A stretch of 64,000 nt of DNA from AC-32 sp963766375 (GCA_963766375.1 CAVXZG010000010.1:119357-183356); one strand, 5' to 3'; positions 37,112 to 46,498 are shown, numbered from the stretch's first letter. Numbers and translations: made by a program. Notes: a model not told the origin generated them from the sequence alone.

Positions 37112-39480
37112 GCCTCCCGTCGACAATGACCAACACGCTTTCGACCGAGGAGCTCCGGCTGATCGACGCCTACTGGCGCGCGGCGAACTACCTCTCGGTC
37201 GGGCAGATCTATCTGCTCACTAACCCGCTTCTGCGCGAGCCGCTCCAGCCCGAGCACATCAAACCGCGCCTACTCGGCCACTTCGGCACCACACCGGGCC
37301 TCAACCTGATCTACGCGCACCTGAACCGCACGATCCGGGCGCGCGACCTGAGTGCGATCTACATCGCAGGCCCGGGGCACGGCGGCCCCGGCCTCGTCGC
37401 GAATGCGTACCTCGAAGGCACTTACAGCGAGCTCTATCCCCACGTCGGGCGGGATGAGAACGGTCTGCGCGAGCTCTTCAGGCAATTCTCCTTCCCCGGC
37501 GGCATCCCGAGCCACGTCGCGCCCGAGACGCCGGGGTCGATCCACGAGGGCGGGGAGCTCGGGTACGCGCTCGCGCACGCGTTCGGAGCCGCCTTCGACA
37601 ATCCGGACCTGCTCGTGGCCTGCGTCGTCGGCGACGGCGAGGCGGAGACCGGGCCGCTCGCAACGAGCTGGCACGGGAACAAGTTCCTCAATGCGCGCAC
37701 CGACGGCGCCGTGCTGCCTGTGCTGCAGCTCAACGGCTACAAGATCGCGAACCCCACCGTGCTCGCGCGGATTCCGGAGGCCGAGCTCGTCTCGCTGCTC
37801 GAGGGCTACGGCTGGCGCCCGATCGTGGTCGCGGGCGACGAGCCCGAGCCGGTGCACCACGCGCTCGCGGCCGCGCTCGACGAGGCGCTCGACGAGATTC
37901 GCGAGATTCAGCGGGCGGCGCGAAGCGACGGGGTCACCACCCGGCCGCACTGGCCGATGCTCGTTCTTCGGACGCCGAAGGGCTGGACCGGCCCCAAAGA
38001 GGTCGACGGCCTGCCCGTCGAGGGCACGTGGCGCTCACACCAGGTGCCGATCACCGACGTGCGGGACAACCCCGACCACCTGCGCCTGCTCGAGGAGTGG
38101 CTGCGCAGCTACCGGCCCGAGGAGCTCTTCGACGAGGGCGGCCGCCTCGCGCCCGAGCTCGCCGCCCTTCCGCCTCGCGGTGAGCTGCGCATGAGCGCCA
38201 ACCCGCACGCCAACGGCGGCGAGCTTCTGCGAGACCTCGTCCTCCCCGACTTCCGCGACTATGCCGTGGAGGTTCCCGAGCCCGGCACGACTCTCAGCGA
38301 GGCAACACGCGTGCTCGGCGGCTTCCTGCGAGACGTCGTCACGGCCAACGGGGACAACTTCCGGATCTTCGGGCCAGACGAGACGGCCTCGAACCGGCTC
38401 GGTGACGTTCTATCTGTCACAGACAAGGCCTGGGAAGCCAAGATCGAGCCGACCGACGAGAACCTGGCTCCGGAGGGACGCGTCGTCGAAGTCCTCTCCG
38501 AACACCTCTGCCAGGGCTGGCTCGAGGGCTACCTGCTAACCGGCAGGCACGGCCTCTTCAATTGCTACGAGGCGTTCATCCACATCGTCGACTCGATGTT
38601 CAACCAGCACGCGAAGTGGCTCAAGGTGACCAGACACATCCCCTGGCGGCGGCCGGTCGCCTCGCTCAACTACCTGCTCAGCTCGCACGTCTGGCGTCAG
38701 GACCACAACGGCTTCTCGCACCAGGACCCGGGGTTCATCGACCACGTCGTGAACAAGAAGGCGGAAGTGATCCGCGTCTACCTGCCCCCGGATGCGAACA
38801 CGCTCCTGTCGGTGGGCGACCACTGCCTGCGAAGCCGTAACTACGTGAACGTGATCATCGCCGGCAAGCAGCCCGCGCTGAACTACCTGTCCATGGAGGA
38901 CGCGATCGTGCATTGCACCCGGGGCGCCGGCATCTGGGAGTGGGCCTCGAACGATGACGACGGCCTCCCCGACGTGGTGCTCGGCTGTTGCGGGGACATC
39001 CCCACGCTCGAGACGCTCGCGGCTGCCGCGCTGCTGCGCGAGCATCTGCCCGAGCTGAAGGTTCGGGTAGTCAACGTCGTCGACCTGATGCGCTTGCAGC
39101 CCGACACCGAGCACCCGCATGGTCTCTCCGACCACGAGTTCGACGCGCTCTTCACTACCGATCGCCCGGTCGTCTTCGCCTACCACGGCTATCCGTGGCT
39201 GATCCACCGACTCACCTATCGCCGAGCCAACCACGGCAACCTGCACGTACGGGGCTACAAGGAGGAGGGCACGACCACGACGCCGTTCGACATGGTCATG
39301 CTGAACGACCTCGACCGGTTCCATCTGGTCATGGACGTGGTCGACCGGGTGCCCGGCCTCGCCCAGAGCTGCGGCCGACTGCGGCAGGAGATGAGCGATC
39401 GCCGCATCCGCGCACGCGCCTACACACGCGAGCATGGCGAGGACGACCCGGAGATCAGCGGCTGGGTTTGGCCCTACTGA
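37108..39480 (+). CDS. xfp: xylulose-5-P/fructose-6-P phosphoketolase
   Basis: A 790-residue thiamine-diphosphate enzyme, full length. Characteristic blocks: YIAGPGHGGPGLVANAYLEG, EGGELGYALAHAFGAAFDNP, the TPP motif GDGEAETGPLATSWHGNKFL and HQDPGFIDHVVNKK. It splits xylulose-5-P or fructose-6-P with phosphate into acetyl-phosphate plus glyceraldehyde-3-P or erythrose-4-P. Acetate kinase follows after 3 bp, which turns acetyl-phosphate into acetate and ATP: a complete two-step branch. Confidence 0.97.
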   Translation: MSLPSTMTNTLSTEELRLIDAYWRAANYLSVGQIYLLTNPLLREPLQPEHIKPRLLGHFGTTPGLNLIYAHLNRTIRARDLSAIYIAGPGHGGPGLVANAYLEGTYSELYPHVGRDENGLRELFRQFSFPGGIPSHVAPETPGSIHEGGELGYALAHAFGAAFDNPDLLVACVVGDGEAETGPLATSWHGNKFLNARTDGAVLPVLQLNGYKIANPTVLARIPEAELVSLLEGYGWRPIVVAGDEPEPVHHALAAALDEALDEIREIQRAARSDGVTTRPHWPMLVLRTPKGWTGPKEVDGLPVEGTWRSHQVPITDVRDNPDHLRLLEEWLRSYRPEELFDEGGRLAPELAALPPRGELRMSANPHANGGELLRDLVLPDFRDYAVEVPEPGTTLSEATRVLGGFLRDVVTANGDNFRIFGPDETASNRLGDVLSVTDKAWEAKIEPTDENLAPEGRVVEVLSEHLCQGWLEGYLLTGRHGLFNCYEAFIHIVDSMFNQHAKWLKVTRHIPWRRPVASLNYLLSSHVWRQDHNGFSHQDPGFIDHVVNKKAEVIRVYLPPDANTLLSVGDHCLRSRNYVNVIIAGKQPALNYLSMEDAIVHCTRGAGIWEWASNDDDGLPDVVLGCCGDIPTLETLAAAALLREHLPELKVRVVNVVDLMRLQPDTEHPHGLSDHEFDALFTTDRPVVFAYHGYPWLIHRLTYRRANHGNLHVRGYKEEGTTTTPFDMVMLNDLDRFHLVMDVVDRVPGLAQSCGRLRQEMSDRRIRARAYTREHGEDDPEISGWVWPY

Positions 39481-39483
39481 CGC

Positions 39484-40500
39484 GTGGCCTCGATCCTCGT
39501 CGTCAACGCCGGCTCGGCGAGCCTGAAGCTCTCGGTTGTCGCAGCGGACGAGTCGGCGACGAAGCTCGACTCGCTCGCAGCAGCGCCTGAAGATCTGGAA
39601 GCGATCGCCCACCGCGTCGTTCACGGCGGACCGCGCTTCCGCGAGCCGGTACTGATCGACGACGCGGTCGAACTCGAGCTCGCCACCGTGACCGAGCTCG
39701 CGCCGTTGCACAACACGCCTGCGTTCGCCGCGATCCGCGAGGCCCGGCGCGTGTTTCCGGATCTCCCCCACGTCGGCGTCTTCGACAGCACCTTCCACGC
39801 GACGATCCCCGCCGAGGCGTCGACCTACGCACTGCCCTCGCAGCTCCGCGAATGGGGAATCCGCCGCTACGGCTTCCACGGCCTGTCGGTCGAGTGGGCG
39901 AGCGAGCAGGTGCCGGCCTCGCGGCTGGTGGTCTGCCACCTGGGCGGCGGCTGCTCCGTCACGGCTGTCCGCGACGGTCGTTCCGTGGACACGACGATGG
40001 GGTTCACCCCGCTCGAAGGCGTACCGATGGCGACCCGCCCGGGCTCGGTGGATCCCGGCGCGCTCGTCTACCTGTTGCGCCACCATCTGACGCTCGACGC
40101 TCTCGACCACGCGCTGGAGCACGAGTCCGGGCTGGCAGGGCTCTCCGGCCTCTCCGGCGACGTCCGCGAGCTCGAGCGCGCCGACGAGCCGGGCGCCCGG
40201 CTGGCGCTCGAGGTCTTCGTCTATCGGGTCGCCACGGCCGTGGGCGCCATGGCGGTCGCGCTCGGCGGGCTCGACGCACTCGTCCTGACCGCCGGGATCG
40301 GAGAGAACTCGGCAAGCCTGAGACAGGCCATCTGCGACCGCCTCGGCTTTCTCGGTGTCGAGCTCGATCCCGCAGCCAATGCGTCGGCTCGCCCGGACGC
40401 CACCATCTCTACCTCCGAGAGCACCGTGCAAGTCGTCGTTCTGGAAGCCCGTGAGGACCTGGTGGCCGCCCGCGCGGCGCGGCACTTGCTCGCTCTCTAG
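39484..40500 (+). CDS. ackA: acetate kinase, short form
   Basis: A 338-residue kinase from GTG 39484; usual acetate kinases have about 400 residues. The ASKHA signature is ILVVNAGSASLKLSVV (NAGSASLK replaces the usual NxGSSSxK), followed by AHRVVHGGPRF, GVFDSTFHATIP, RYGFHGLSVEW, HLGGGCSVTAV and TAGIGENSA. The missing parts are in the N-terminal third. It makes ATP from acetyl-phosphate supplied by the phosphoketolase. The stop codon TAG is at the edge of a palindromic repeat. Confidence 0.93.
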   Translation: MASILVVNAGSASLKLSVVAADESATKLDSLAAAPEDLEAIAHRVVHGGPRFREPVLIDDAVELELATVTELAPLHNTPAFAAIREARRVFPDLPHVGVFDSTFHATIPAEASTYALPSQLREWGIRRYGFHGLSVEWASEQVPASRLVVCHLGGGCSVTAVRDGRSVDTTMGFTPLEGVPMATRPGSVDPGALVYLLRHHLTLDALDHALEHESGLAGLSGLSGDVRELERADEPGARLALEVFVYRVATAVGAMAVALGGLDALVLTAGIGENSASLRQAICDRLGFLGVELDPAANASARPDATISTSESTVQVVVLEAREDLVAARAARHLLAL

Positions 40501-40663
40501 GAGGGTTTGGCGGAATAGCGCTCGTCGCCGGGGCGCGATGGTCGTTCCGAGGCAAGGACGCAGGGAGCGTTCGTACCTGGAAGGTACGGGCGCGACTGAG
40601 GACGCAGACGTCGGGCGAGCAGCGCGTTCCGGCGGCTCAGCCGGTATTTCGTCAAGCCCTCCT
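40499..40663. repeat. palindromic repeat element, long copy (165 bp)
   Basis: The left end AGGAGGGTTTGGCGGAATA and the right end, whose reverse complement is AGGAGGGCTTGACGAAATA, form an imperfect 19-bp terminal inverted repeat (16 matches). Between them, about 114 bp are present that the short copy at 57118-57168 lacks, including GTACCTGGAAGGTAC. The element fills the gap between the ackA stop and the stop of the leftward gene at 40662 and overlaps both TAG codons. No coding potential. A MITE-like or bidirectional terminator element. Confidence 0.75.
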
Positions 40664-41324
40664 AAAAGATGTCGCCACCGTCGCTGTCGCCCGCGCCGGG
40701 CGTAGGCAGGTACGAGAGCTCGTCCGAGTCGGTGTGTCGCGCCCACGAGTAGACGTCCTCCGCGATCCGCGGCGGGCCGGCGATGTGTTCGCGCCACGCG
40801 GCCGCGGCCTGCCAGAGCCCGGGATCGGCGATCAGCGTCGCAAGCGCGTCGGCCCCGAAGTCGGAATCGAACAGGAAGATGACTTCCTGCGGCGTGAGGA
40901 AAACCTCGTGCCGGTCGAGCCCTTCCATCTGATCGGGATCGAACGGCGGGCCGCTTTCGAGGAGCCTGTGTACGGAGGCATGCGACTCCGGCTTGATCGG
41001 CAGGACGACCGTCGTCCGCCGCGCCGGATCATCTCCGAGCTGAAGCGCAGCGAGCCGTTCGACGATCTCGCCCACCAGGCTCGGCTTCGCGACCGTGGAG
41101 ATCGTGACCGGAGGGCCCGAACGCCGCTCGATGACCACCGACGGGCGCCCGTCGACGCGCTCGCCGGCCAAGCGGCCCACTCGAACGCCTGCGAGCAGCT
41201 CATAAGGGATGTCCTGCGTTCCCTCGAGGCCGTCGAGGCGAATGCCTCGAGGCAGCAGCTCCAGCTTGCCGGCGGCAAGCGGAGAAGCCCCTTCACGCCA
41301 GACCACGCCATAGGTCGTTCGCAT
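40662..41324 (-). CDS. two-domain protein sharing a domain with the USP fusion
   Basis: A 220-residue protein; Met at 41324 (RTTYGVVWREGASPLAAGKL) is the likely start, although the frame is open to 41462. Residues 1-105 resemble a PH-like beta domain (LELLPRGIRLDGLEGTQDIP). Residues 110-205 match the N-terminal domain of the stress protein at 21911 (ESGPPFDPDQMEGLDRHEVF ... IAEDVYSW). The last 15 residues are acidic. Function unknown; the shared domain suggests both proteins answer the same signal or partner. Confidence 0.65.
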   Translation of the reverse strand: MRTTYGVVWREGASPLAAGKLELLPRGIRLDGLEGTQDIPYELLAGVRVGRLAGERVDGRPSVVIERRSGPPVTISTVAKPSLVGEIVERLAALQLGDDPARRTTVVLPIKPESHASVHRLLESGPPFDPDQMEGLDRHEVFLTPQEVIFLFDSDFGADALATLIADPGLWQAAAAWREHIAGPPRIAEDVYSWARHTDSDELSYLPTPGAGDSDGGDIF

Positions 41325-41624
41325 GTACTCATCGTCGGCGGGATCGTCCGCCGGCGCATCGGGTGGGCGCCGCAGCGAACGTGCGGAAAAGCCGCAACCG
41401 CACCGGCTTCCGAAAGAGGTGTGGAGGCGACTCCACCACCGAACAGGAGCCGCCCCCGACACAGATAGGCGTCAGAGGCCGCTTGGCGAGCGAGCCGCCG
41501 GTTCCCTGCGGCGAGCAGTTCCGGTCGGCGTCCTCTGACACGCGAATAATCGGGTCCCATTGGGCCGTTCGGCATCCCCCAACCGGGGGAGGTTGATGAC
41601 AGAAGGCGGCGCAGCCCGTGGGCA
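41325..41624. other. intergenic stretch without a supported gene
   Basis: No gene with support was found here. The leftward frame of the 40662 gene stays open to 41462 but the extra residues are low in complexity. GGGGGAGGTTGATGACAG at 41585-41602 looks like a Shine-Dalgarno plus TTG/ATG but opens no long frame. Promoters for the leftward gene probably lie here. Confidence 0.3.
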
Positions 41625-41656
41625 GCGGGCGGGAGGGGTCTCCCGCTCCCGCCCGC
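41625..41656. terminator. GC-rich hairpin near the 25-residue peptide gene
   Basis: GCGGGCGGGAG (41625-41635) pairs with CTCCCGCCCGC (41646-41656), an 11-bp perfect stem with a 10-nt loop. It lies 11 bp after the stop of the small leftward gene. No T run follows. Confidence 0.5.
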
Positions 41657-41667
41657 CGATGATCCCC

Positions 41668-41745
41668 CTACGGGCCCCAGCCCTCAGCGGCGAGAAGTGC
41701 CAAAGCCGCCAGCGCCGGGAGCAACATCATGAGTCGCGCGCGCAT
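41668..41745 (-). CDS. 25-residue membrane peptide
   Basis: ATG at 41745 is preceded by GGAAGGAGGTGAATCGG, a near-perfect Shine-Dalgarno at normal spacing. The peptide is two Arg, a hydrophobic run (LMMLLPALAALALLAAEG) and WGP, then TAG. It is divergent from the XRE-TPR regulator, 136 bp away, and followed by a strong hairpin. It is too small for standard gene calling, but the signals on both sides support a real gene. A regulatory or signalling peptide is one possibility. Confidence 0.55.
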   Translation of the reverse strand: MRARLMMLLPALAALALLAAEGWGP

Positions 41746-41881
41746 CCGATTCACCTCCTTCCAGAAGCGTCCGAATCCGGGCTCGTCAGAGCCGCAGGGC
41801 ACCCGCTGGGCGCGGGCGCGGACCCAGTCTGGTCCGGTTGGGACGTTGACTCCAGGCGCGGAAGCAGGCCAAGATGCAGAT

Positions 41882-43180
41882 GTGGCGCCTCGATCCGAGC
41901 CGGAGACGGTGGGCCAGCGGCTGCGCCGCTTGCGCCGCGAGCGCGGCATGTCACAGCGCGAGCTGTCCAGCCCGGGTGTCTCGTATGCCTACATTTCCCG
42001 GATCGAGGCCGGCGCGCGCCGGCCATCCGTCAAGGCTCTGCGGCTGCTGGCGCGGAAGCTCAAGGTCTCGCCCGAGTACCTCGAACGGGGCTCCGATCTA
42101 CGCGAGACCGACGAGCGCGAGCTCGAGCTCGCCGAGGCCGAGCTGCAGGTGCGCCTGGGCGAGGACGGGCAGGGACAGGCGGCTGAAGCTGCGCTCGCGC
42201 GGGTGCTCGAGGAAGCGCTTGCCAGCGGCGAGACCGCCATTGCCTGCCGCGCGCGGATCGGGCTCGGGCTGGCAGCGGCGCGAAGCGGAAAAGACGCCGA
42301 GGCGGTCGAGCAGCTCGAGGCCGCCCTGGCGGTCGAGCCACTCCAGGCGGCCGGCAGGCCGGATGTGTACGCGACGCTCGGGCGCGCGTACTCGAACCTG
42401 GGCCAGCCGCAGCGGGCAGTCGAGCTCTTCGAGGGCTGCCTGGCCGAGGTGCGCGCCCAGGAGCCGCCCGACCAGGCGAGCGAGATCCGCTACGCGACCT
42501 ATCTGAGCTACGCGCTCACCGATGCGGGCGAGTCCGAGCGGGCGCAGCGGCTGCTCGTGGACCTGGCCGAGGATCCCCTGGAGTCGGCCGATTCCTACAC
42601 ACGGGTACGTCTCTTCTGGTCGCTCGGCCGAGTCGCCACCCGCGAAGGCAGGACCCTGAGTGGGCTCTCCTACTTCCGCCGTGCCGTCGCCTTGCTCGAG
42701 GCGACCGAGGACACCCTCCATCTGGCGCAGGCCCATGTCTCCTGTGCCTGGGCGCTGACCAAGAGCGGCCGAGCGCAGGAAGCCGGCGGGCATCTGGAGC
42801 TCGCCGAGCAGCTCTTCGGGCCTAAGCCCGACCCGGCCGACCTCGGCTGGCTTCGGACCGAGCAGGCCAAGCGGGCGGTCGCCCTCGGCCAGGGCGCCGA
42901 GGCGGTCGCTCGCGCGCAGGAGGCGCTGGCAGCCTTGGGAACGAGCGACCCCGGCGAGCGAGGCGATGCCTCCTGGGCTCTCGCAGAGGGATACGGCCTC
43001 GAGGGCGACATCGACTCGGCAGACGCCACGTTCCGCCAGGCGGTCGAGTTGCTCGCCGGCCACCGGCCGAGCCGTGACTCCGCGGCCGCCTGCCGCTCCT
43101 GGGCGAAGCTCCTGCGCCGGGCCGGCCGCGAGCAAGAGGCGCTCGACGTGCTCGAACGAGCCGTCGAGATCGGCGCGTAG
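41882..43180 (+). CDS. XRE-HTH regulator with C-terminal TPR repeats
   Basis: A 432-residue protein. GTG at 41882 puts the XRE helix-turn-helix near the N-terminus (VGQRLRRLRRERGMSQRELS, VSYAYISRIEAGARRPSV). The rest, residues 90-432, is a chain of helical TPR-like repeats (ATLGRAYSNLGQPQRAVELF, LEAALAVEPL, ALLEATEDTLHLAQAHVSCA). This is the layout of peptide-sensing (RRNPP-like) and BldD/PlcR-related regulators. A peptide ligand could dock in the TPR groove; the peptide gene next door is an obvious candidate, though unproven. Confidence 0.85.
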   Translation: MAPRSEPETVGQRLRRLRRERGMSQRELSSPGVSYAYISRIEAGARRPSVKALRLLARKLKVSPEYLERGSDLRETDERELELAEAELQVRLGEDGQGQAAEAALARVLEEALASGETAIACRARIGLGLAAARSGKDAEAVEQLEAALAVEPLQAAGRPDVYATLGRAYSNLGQPQRAVELFEGCLAEVRAQEPPDQASEIRYATYLSYALTDAGESERAQRLLVDLAEDPLESADSYTRVRLFWSLGRVATREGRTLSGLSYFRRAVALLEATEDTLHLAQAHVSCAWALTKSGRAQEAGGHLELAEQLFGPKPDPADLGWLRTEQAKRAVALGQGAEAVARAQEALAALGTSDPGERGDASWALAEGYGLEGDIDSADATFRQAVELLAGHRPSRDSAAACRSWAKLLRRAGREQEALDVLERAVEIGA

Positions 43181-43220
43181 CGCCCAGGCAAGCGACGCTC
43201 GCGGCCTATGATCGAGAACC

Positions 43221-45385
43221 GTGCCGAGTGCCTACTCGCGAGCACGACTCTCCGAACCTGAGCTCGCCTCGCTGAAGAGCGCCGCGCGAGCGGCAATCGT
43301 GATGCCTGCGGTGTTCGCCTTCGCCGACAAGGTGATCGCGAACACACAAACGGCGACCTTCGCCGCCTTTGGCTCGTTCGCGATGCTCGTCCTCGCCGAG
43401 TTCACCGGCCGGCCCAGATCCCGGCTCACCGCCTACCTGGCACTCGGCCTGGTCGGCGCAGTCCTCGTCGTCCTCGGCACGCTCTGTTCCCGGAATGCCT
43501 GGCTCGCTGCGGGGGCGATGCTCGTCGTTGGCTTCCTGATCCTGTACGCGGGCTTGCTCGGCGGGTACTTCACCGCCGGCGGCACTGCGGCGATTCTCGC
43601 CTTCGTGCTGCCGGTGACGATCGCCGCGCCGCTGTCGTCCATTCCGGCTCGTCTCGAAGGCTGGGGACTGGCCGCGGGGGCAGCGACCTGCGCGGTCATG
43701 CTCCTGTGGCCGCCCCGCTCTCGGGACGTGCTCCGTTCCCAGGCCGCCCGAGCCTGCCTCGCTCTGGCGGACCTCGCCGACGCGAAGCTGGCCGGTGACG
43801 GGGCGACGATCGAGGCGCGCTCTTGCTGCCGCCCGTGAGGCGGTCGCATGGGCTGCGAAGCGGTTTTCTGAGCGCACCGCACCGACCGACCGGGCCGGCC
43901 GGGCCGACCGCTGCGCTCGCCGCCCTGGTGGACGAGCTGGACTGGCTTCGGTCGTTTCTGGCCCCGGGTGTCGAGGGGTCGCTCGGGTTGTGCCGAGACG
44001 AGAACGCGGAGGCGCTGGCGGCGACCGTCGCGGTTCTGCGAGCGAGCGCGGCGACGCTGGAGGGTCGGAGCGAGCCGGCCTGACCTCGCCGGCTCGAGGC
44101 CGCCCGCGAAGCAGTTGCGGAGGCGCTGCCTGGCCGCATCGCCGAGCTGCCACGAGACGAGGATCTCGAGTCCGCTCTCGAGCCGTCGTTCCGGATCCGC
44201 GTGCTCTCCTACGCGGCACGGCAGGTCGCCGAGTACGCGCTCCTGTCGACCGGAGCAGGTACCGCTCGGGAGGCGCTGCAGTCGACGGAGCAGCTCGCCG
44301 TCGAGCACGCCAGCGCTCGGTCGATCTGGTTCCGGAACAGCGTTCGGGGCGCGGTCGGGCTGGCCATCGCCGTGTTCATCGCGCAGCAAGCCGGCCTCCA
44401 GCACGCCTTCTGGGTCGTCCTGGGGACGCTGTCGGTCCTGCGCTCGAACGCCCTGGCCACCGGCTCGTCGATCGTCAACGCCCTGGCGGGGACGGCTGTG
44501 GGCCTCCTCATCGGCGCGGGCCTCGTGATCGCGATCGGTACCCACGAGGCCGTGCTCTGGGCCGTGCTGCCGCCGGCGGTTCTGCTCGCCGCCTACGCCC
44601 CGCGGGCGATCTCGTTCGCCGCCGGCCAGGCCGGCTTCACGGTCGTCCTCTTCATCCTGTTCAACCTCATTCAGCCGACCGGCTGGCAAGTCGGCGTCGT
44701 TCGGCTCGAGGACGTCGCGATCGGGTTTGCGATCAGCCTCGGCGTCGGGCTGCTCTTCTGGCCGCGCGGCACGGCGAGCCTCCTACGCGAGAACCTCGCA
44801 GCCGCCTACGCGAGGAGCGCGGAGTACGTCGTCGCCATGACCGGGCAGCTCATCGAGGGACAGGTCTCCCCGGAGCGGACCGAGCAGGCGTCCGCCCAGG
44901 CCGTGCATCAGCTCGACGATGCGTTTCGCCAGCATCTCGCCGACCGGTCCGCGACGAACGATGGACGTCGAAAGCATGGCGACGCTGGTCGCGGGCGCCG
45001 CACGCGTCCGGCGTGCCGGGCAGTCGCTCTCGGCGCTCAGGGGCATCGTCGAGGGCAACGACGGCCTGGCGCGGTGCGGTGAGAACCTCGACGGCGAGGT
45101 GAACGCGCTACGCGCCTGGTACGTCACCCTCGGCGACTCCCTCGTTCACGCCAGCCCGGTTCCGCCGCCGCACGTGCGCGACGCCGATGGCAAGAGGCGC
45201 CTGCTCGCCTGCGTTCGCGAGGCAGTGGCCGGTATCGACGAGACGAAGCGGAGGCCCGCCCTCGTCCTGCTCTGGGCGAGCCAGCACCTCGACAACCTGT
45301 GGCGTCTGGAGGCGTATCTCGGCCGGCACGCGACCGAGGCCTCGCGCCCACCGGCGACTGACGTCGATCGGCCGGACGGCGTCGA
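43221..45385 (+). pseudogene. FUSC-family (aromatic-acid exporter-like) membrane protein, frameshifted
   Basis: Start at 43221 gives AARAAIVMPAVFAFADKVIA and a first FUSC bundle of five to six TMs up to about 43720. The frame breaks near 43820-43860 and again between 44090 and 44200. A second FUSC module (IWFRNSVRGAVGLAIAVFIA, QQAGLQHAFWVVLGTLSVLR) runs to about 44930, then a shift leads to a helical C-terminal domain (LVAGAARVRRAGQSLSALRG, LASQHL-like). It appears cut near 45385 where the broken MFS gene begins on the other strand. The intact form would have about 720 residues. Confidence 0.7.
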
Positions 45386-46498
45386 CGACGAGCTTCGCCA
45401 TCGCCCCGAAGCAGAGCGGAACGCCGGCCGCCGGCGAGGGTCATACCGAGCACCACCTGCCACGGATCCGGTCGTGCCACTCGGCGAGCAGCACGAGCCC
45501 GATCGCGGTCAGGACCATCCCGAGCGCGAGCGGGAGCCTGAACCCGAACCGTCCCGAGCCGCCCGCGAAGGGCCCGGAGATCGAAGCCGATCAAGAGAGC
45601 CCGGGAAGCAGGAAGAGCCCGGCCTGGGTGGCGCTCGGAGCCGAACCCGTAGTACAGAGCCGAGCGCTCCGCGGCGTCTGGACGAACGCGGGAACGAGCA
45701 CGAACGCGGAGAAGAGCGCGAACCGGCGAAGAACCCGGTCGCGTTCGCGAGCGCGACCGACGCGGCCGCGCGAGCAACGCGCATGTCGACGAGCGGATAG
45801 GTACACGCGCAGCTCGAGCGGGATCCACACCGCCAGCGCGACGGCTGCAAAGACGAGCAGGCCGACGCGTGCGGGCGGAGCCCCAGCCCCAGTGCTAGCC
45901 CCTCGCTCAAGGCCAGCAGGAACGCGACGAGCATCAGACGAGAGCAGCAGCGCGCCCGGGCAGATCGAGCGCGCGTCGGCGTCTTGATCGGCGACTCCGG
46001 CACGAACGCGACACACGGCCACGGCTGCGGCCGCAACGACACCGCTGCGATCACGAACAGCCAGCGCCACGAGAGGTGGTCGACGATCAGGCCCGAGAGC
46101 GGCAGGCCCAGCCCACCGGAGGCGCCGAAGACCGCGGAGATGAGCACCGATCGCCGATGCCGACGCGCTCGCGGCGGAAACTCATCCTTGATGATCGCGA
46201 AGCTGAGCGGGAAGACCGCGCCGCCCGGTGCCCTGCACGACCCGGAAGGCGATCAGCGACCCAGATGTTCCACGCGCGCCGCAGCGCCGATGCAGCCGAC
46301 GCAGGAAGATCGCGCAGGCTGATCAGCGAGGAGCCGCTCCTTGCCGTGCTGGTCGCCGAGCTTCCCGATCAGCGGTGTCAGCACCGCGGAGACTGAGCAG
46401 GAAGCCGGTGAAGATCCAGGTCGACCACGTCGTCGTCGTGTGCAGGTCCGCTGGAGTGTCTTGGCGCGCCGACACTGCGAGCGGCGCGCCAGGCTAGC
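45375..46498 (-). pseudogene. MFS transporter (DHA2/EmrB-like), both ends lost, many frameshifts
   Basis: Minus-strand pieces in order: DLHTTTTWSTWIFTGFLLS, VLTPLIGKLGDQHGKERLL, ISAVFGASGGLGLPLSGLIV, DHLSWRWLFVIAAVSL, DMRVARAAASVALANATGFF, MTLAGAGVPLCFGAMAKLVV-like, DAVRP. These are TM1, motif A, TM5 and later helices of a 14-TM drug exporter. The frame changes every 60-150 bp. The first 25 residues are lost against the ftsH stop and the last helices against the FUSC gene. Decayed gene, or very poor consensus here. Confidence 0.65.

Noticed and set aside
38536..40797. 753-residue open frame antisense to phosphoketolase and acetate kinase
   Set aside because: It mirrors two clear genes; long antisense frames are normal at this GC content, and its translation is low-complexity with no domain.
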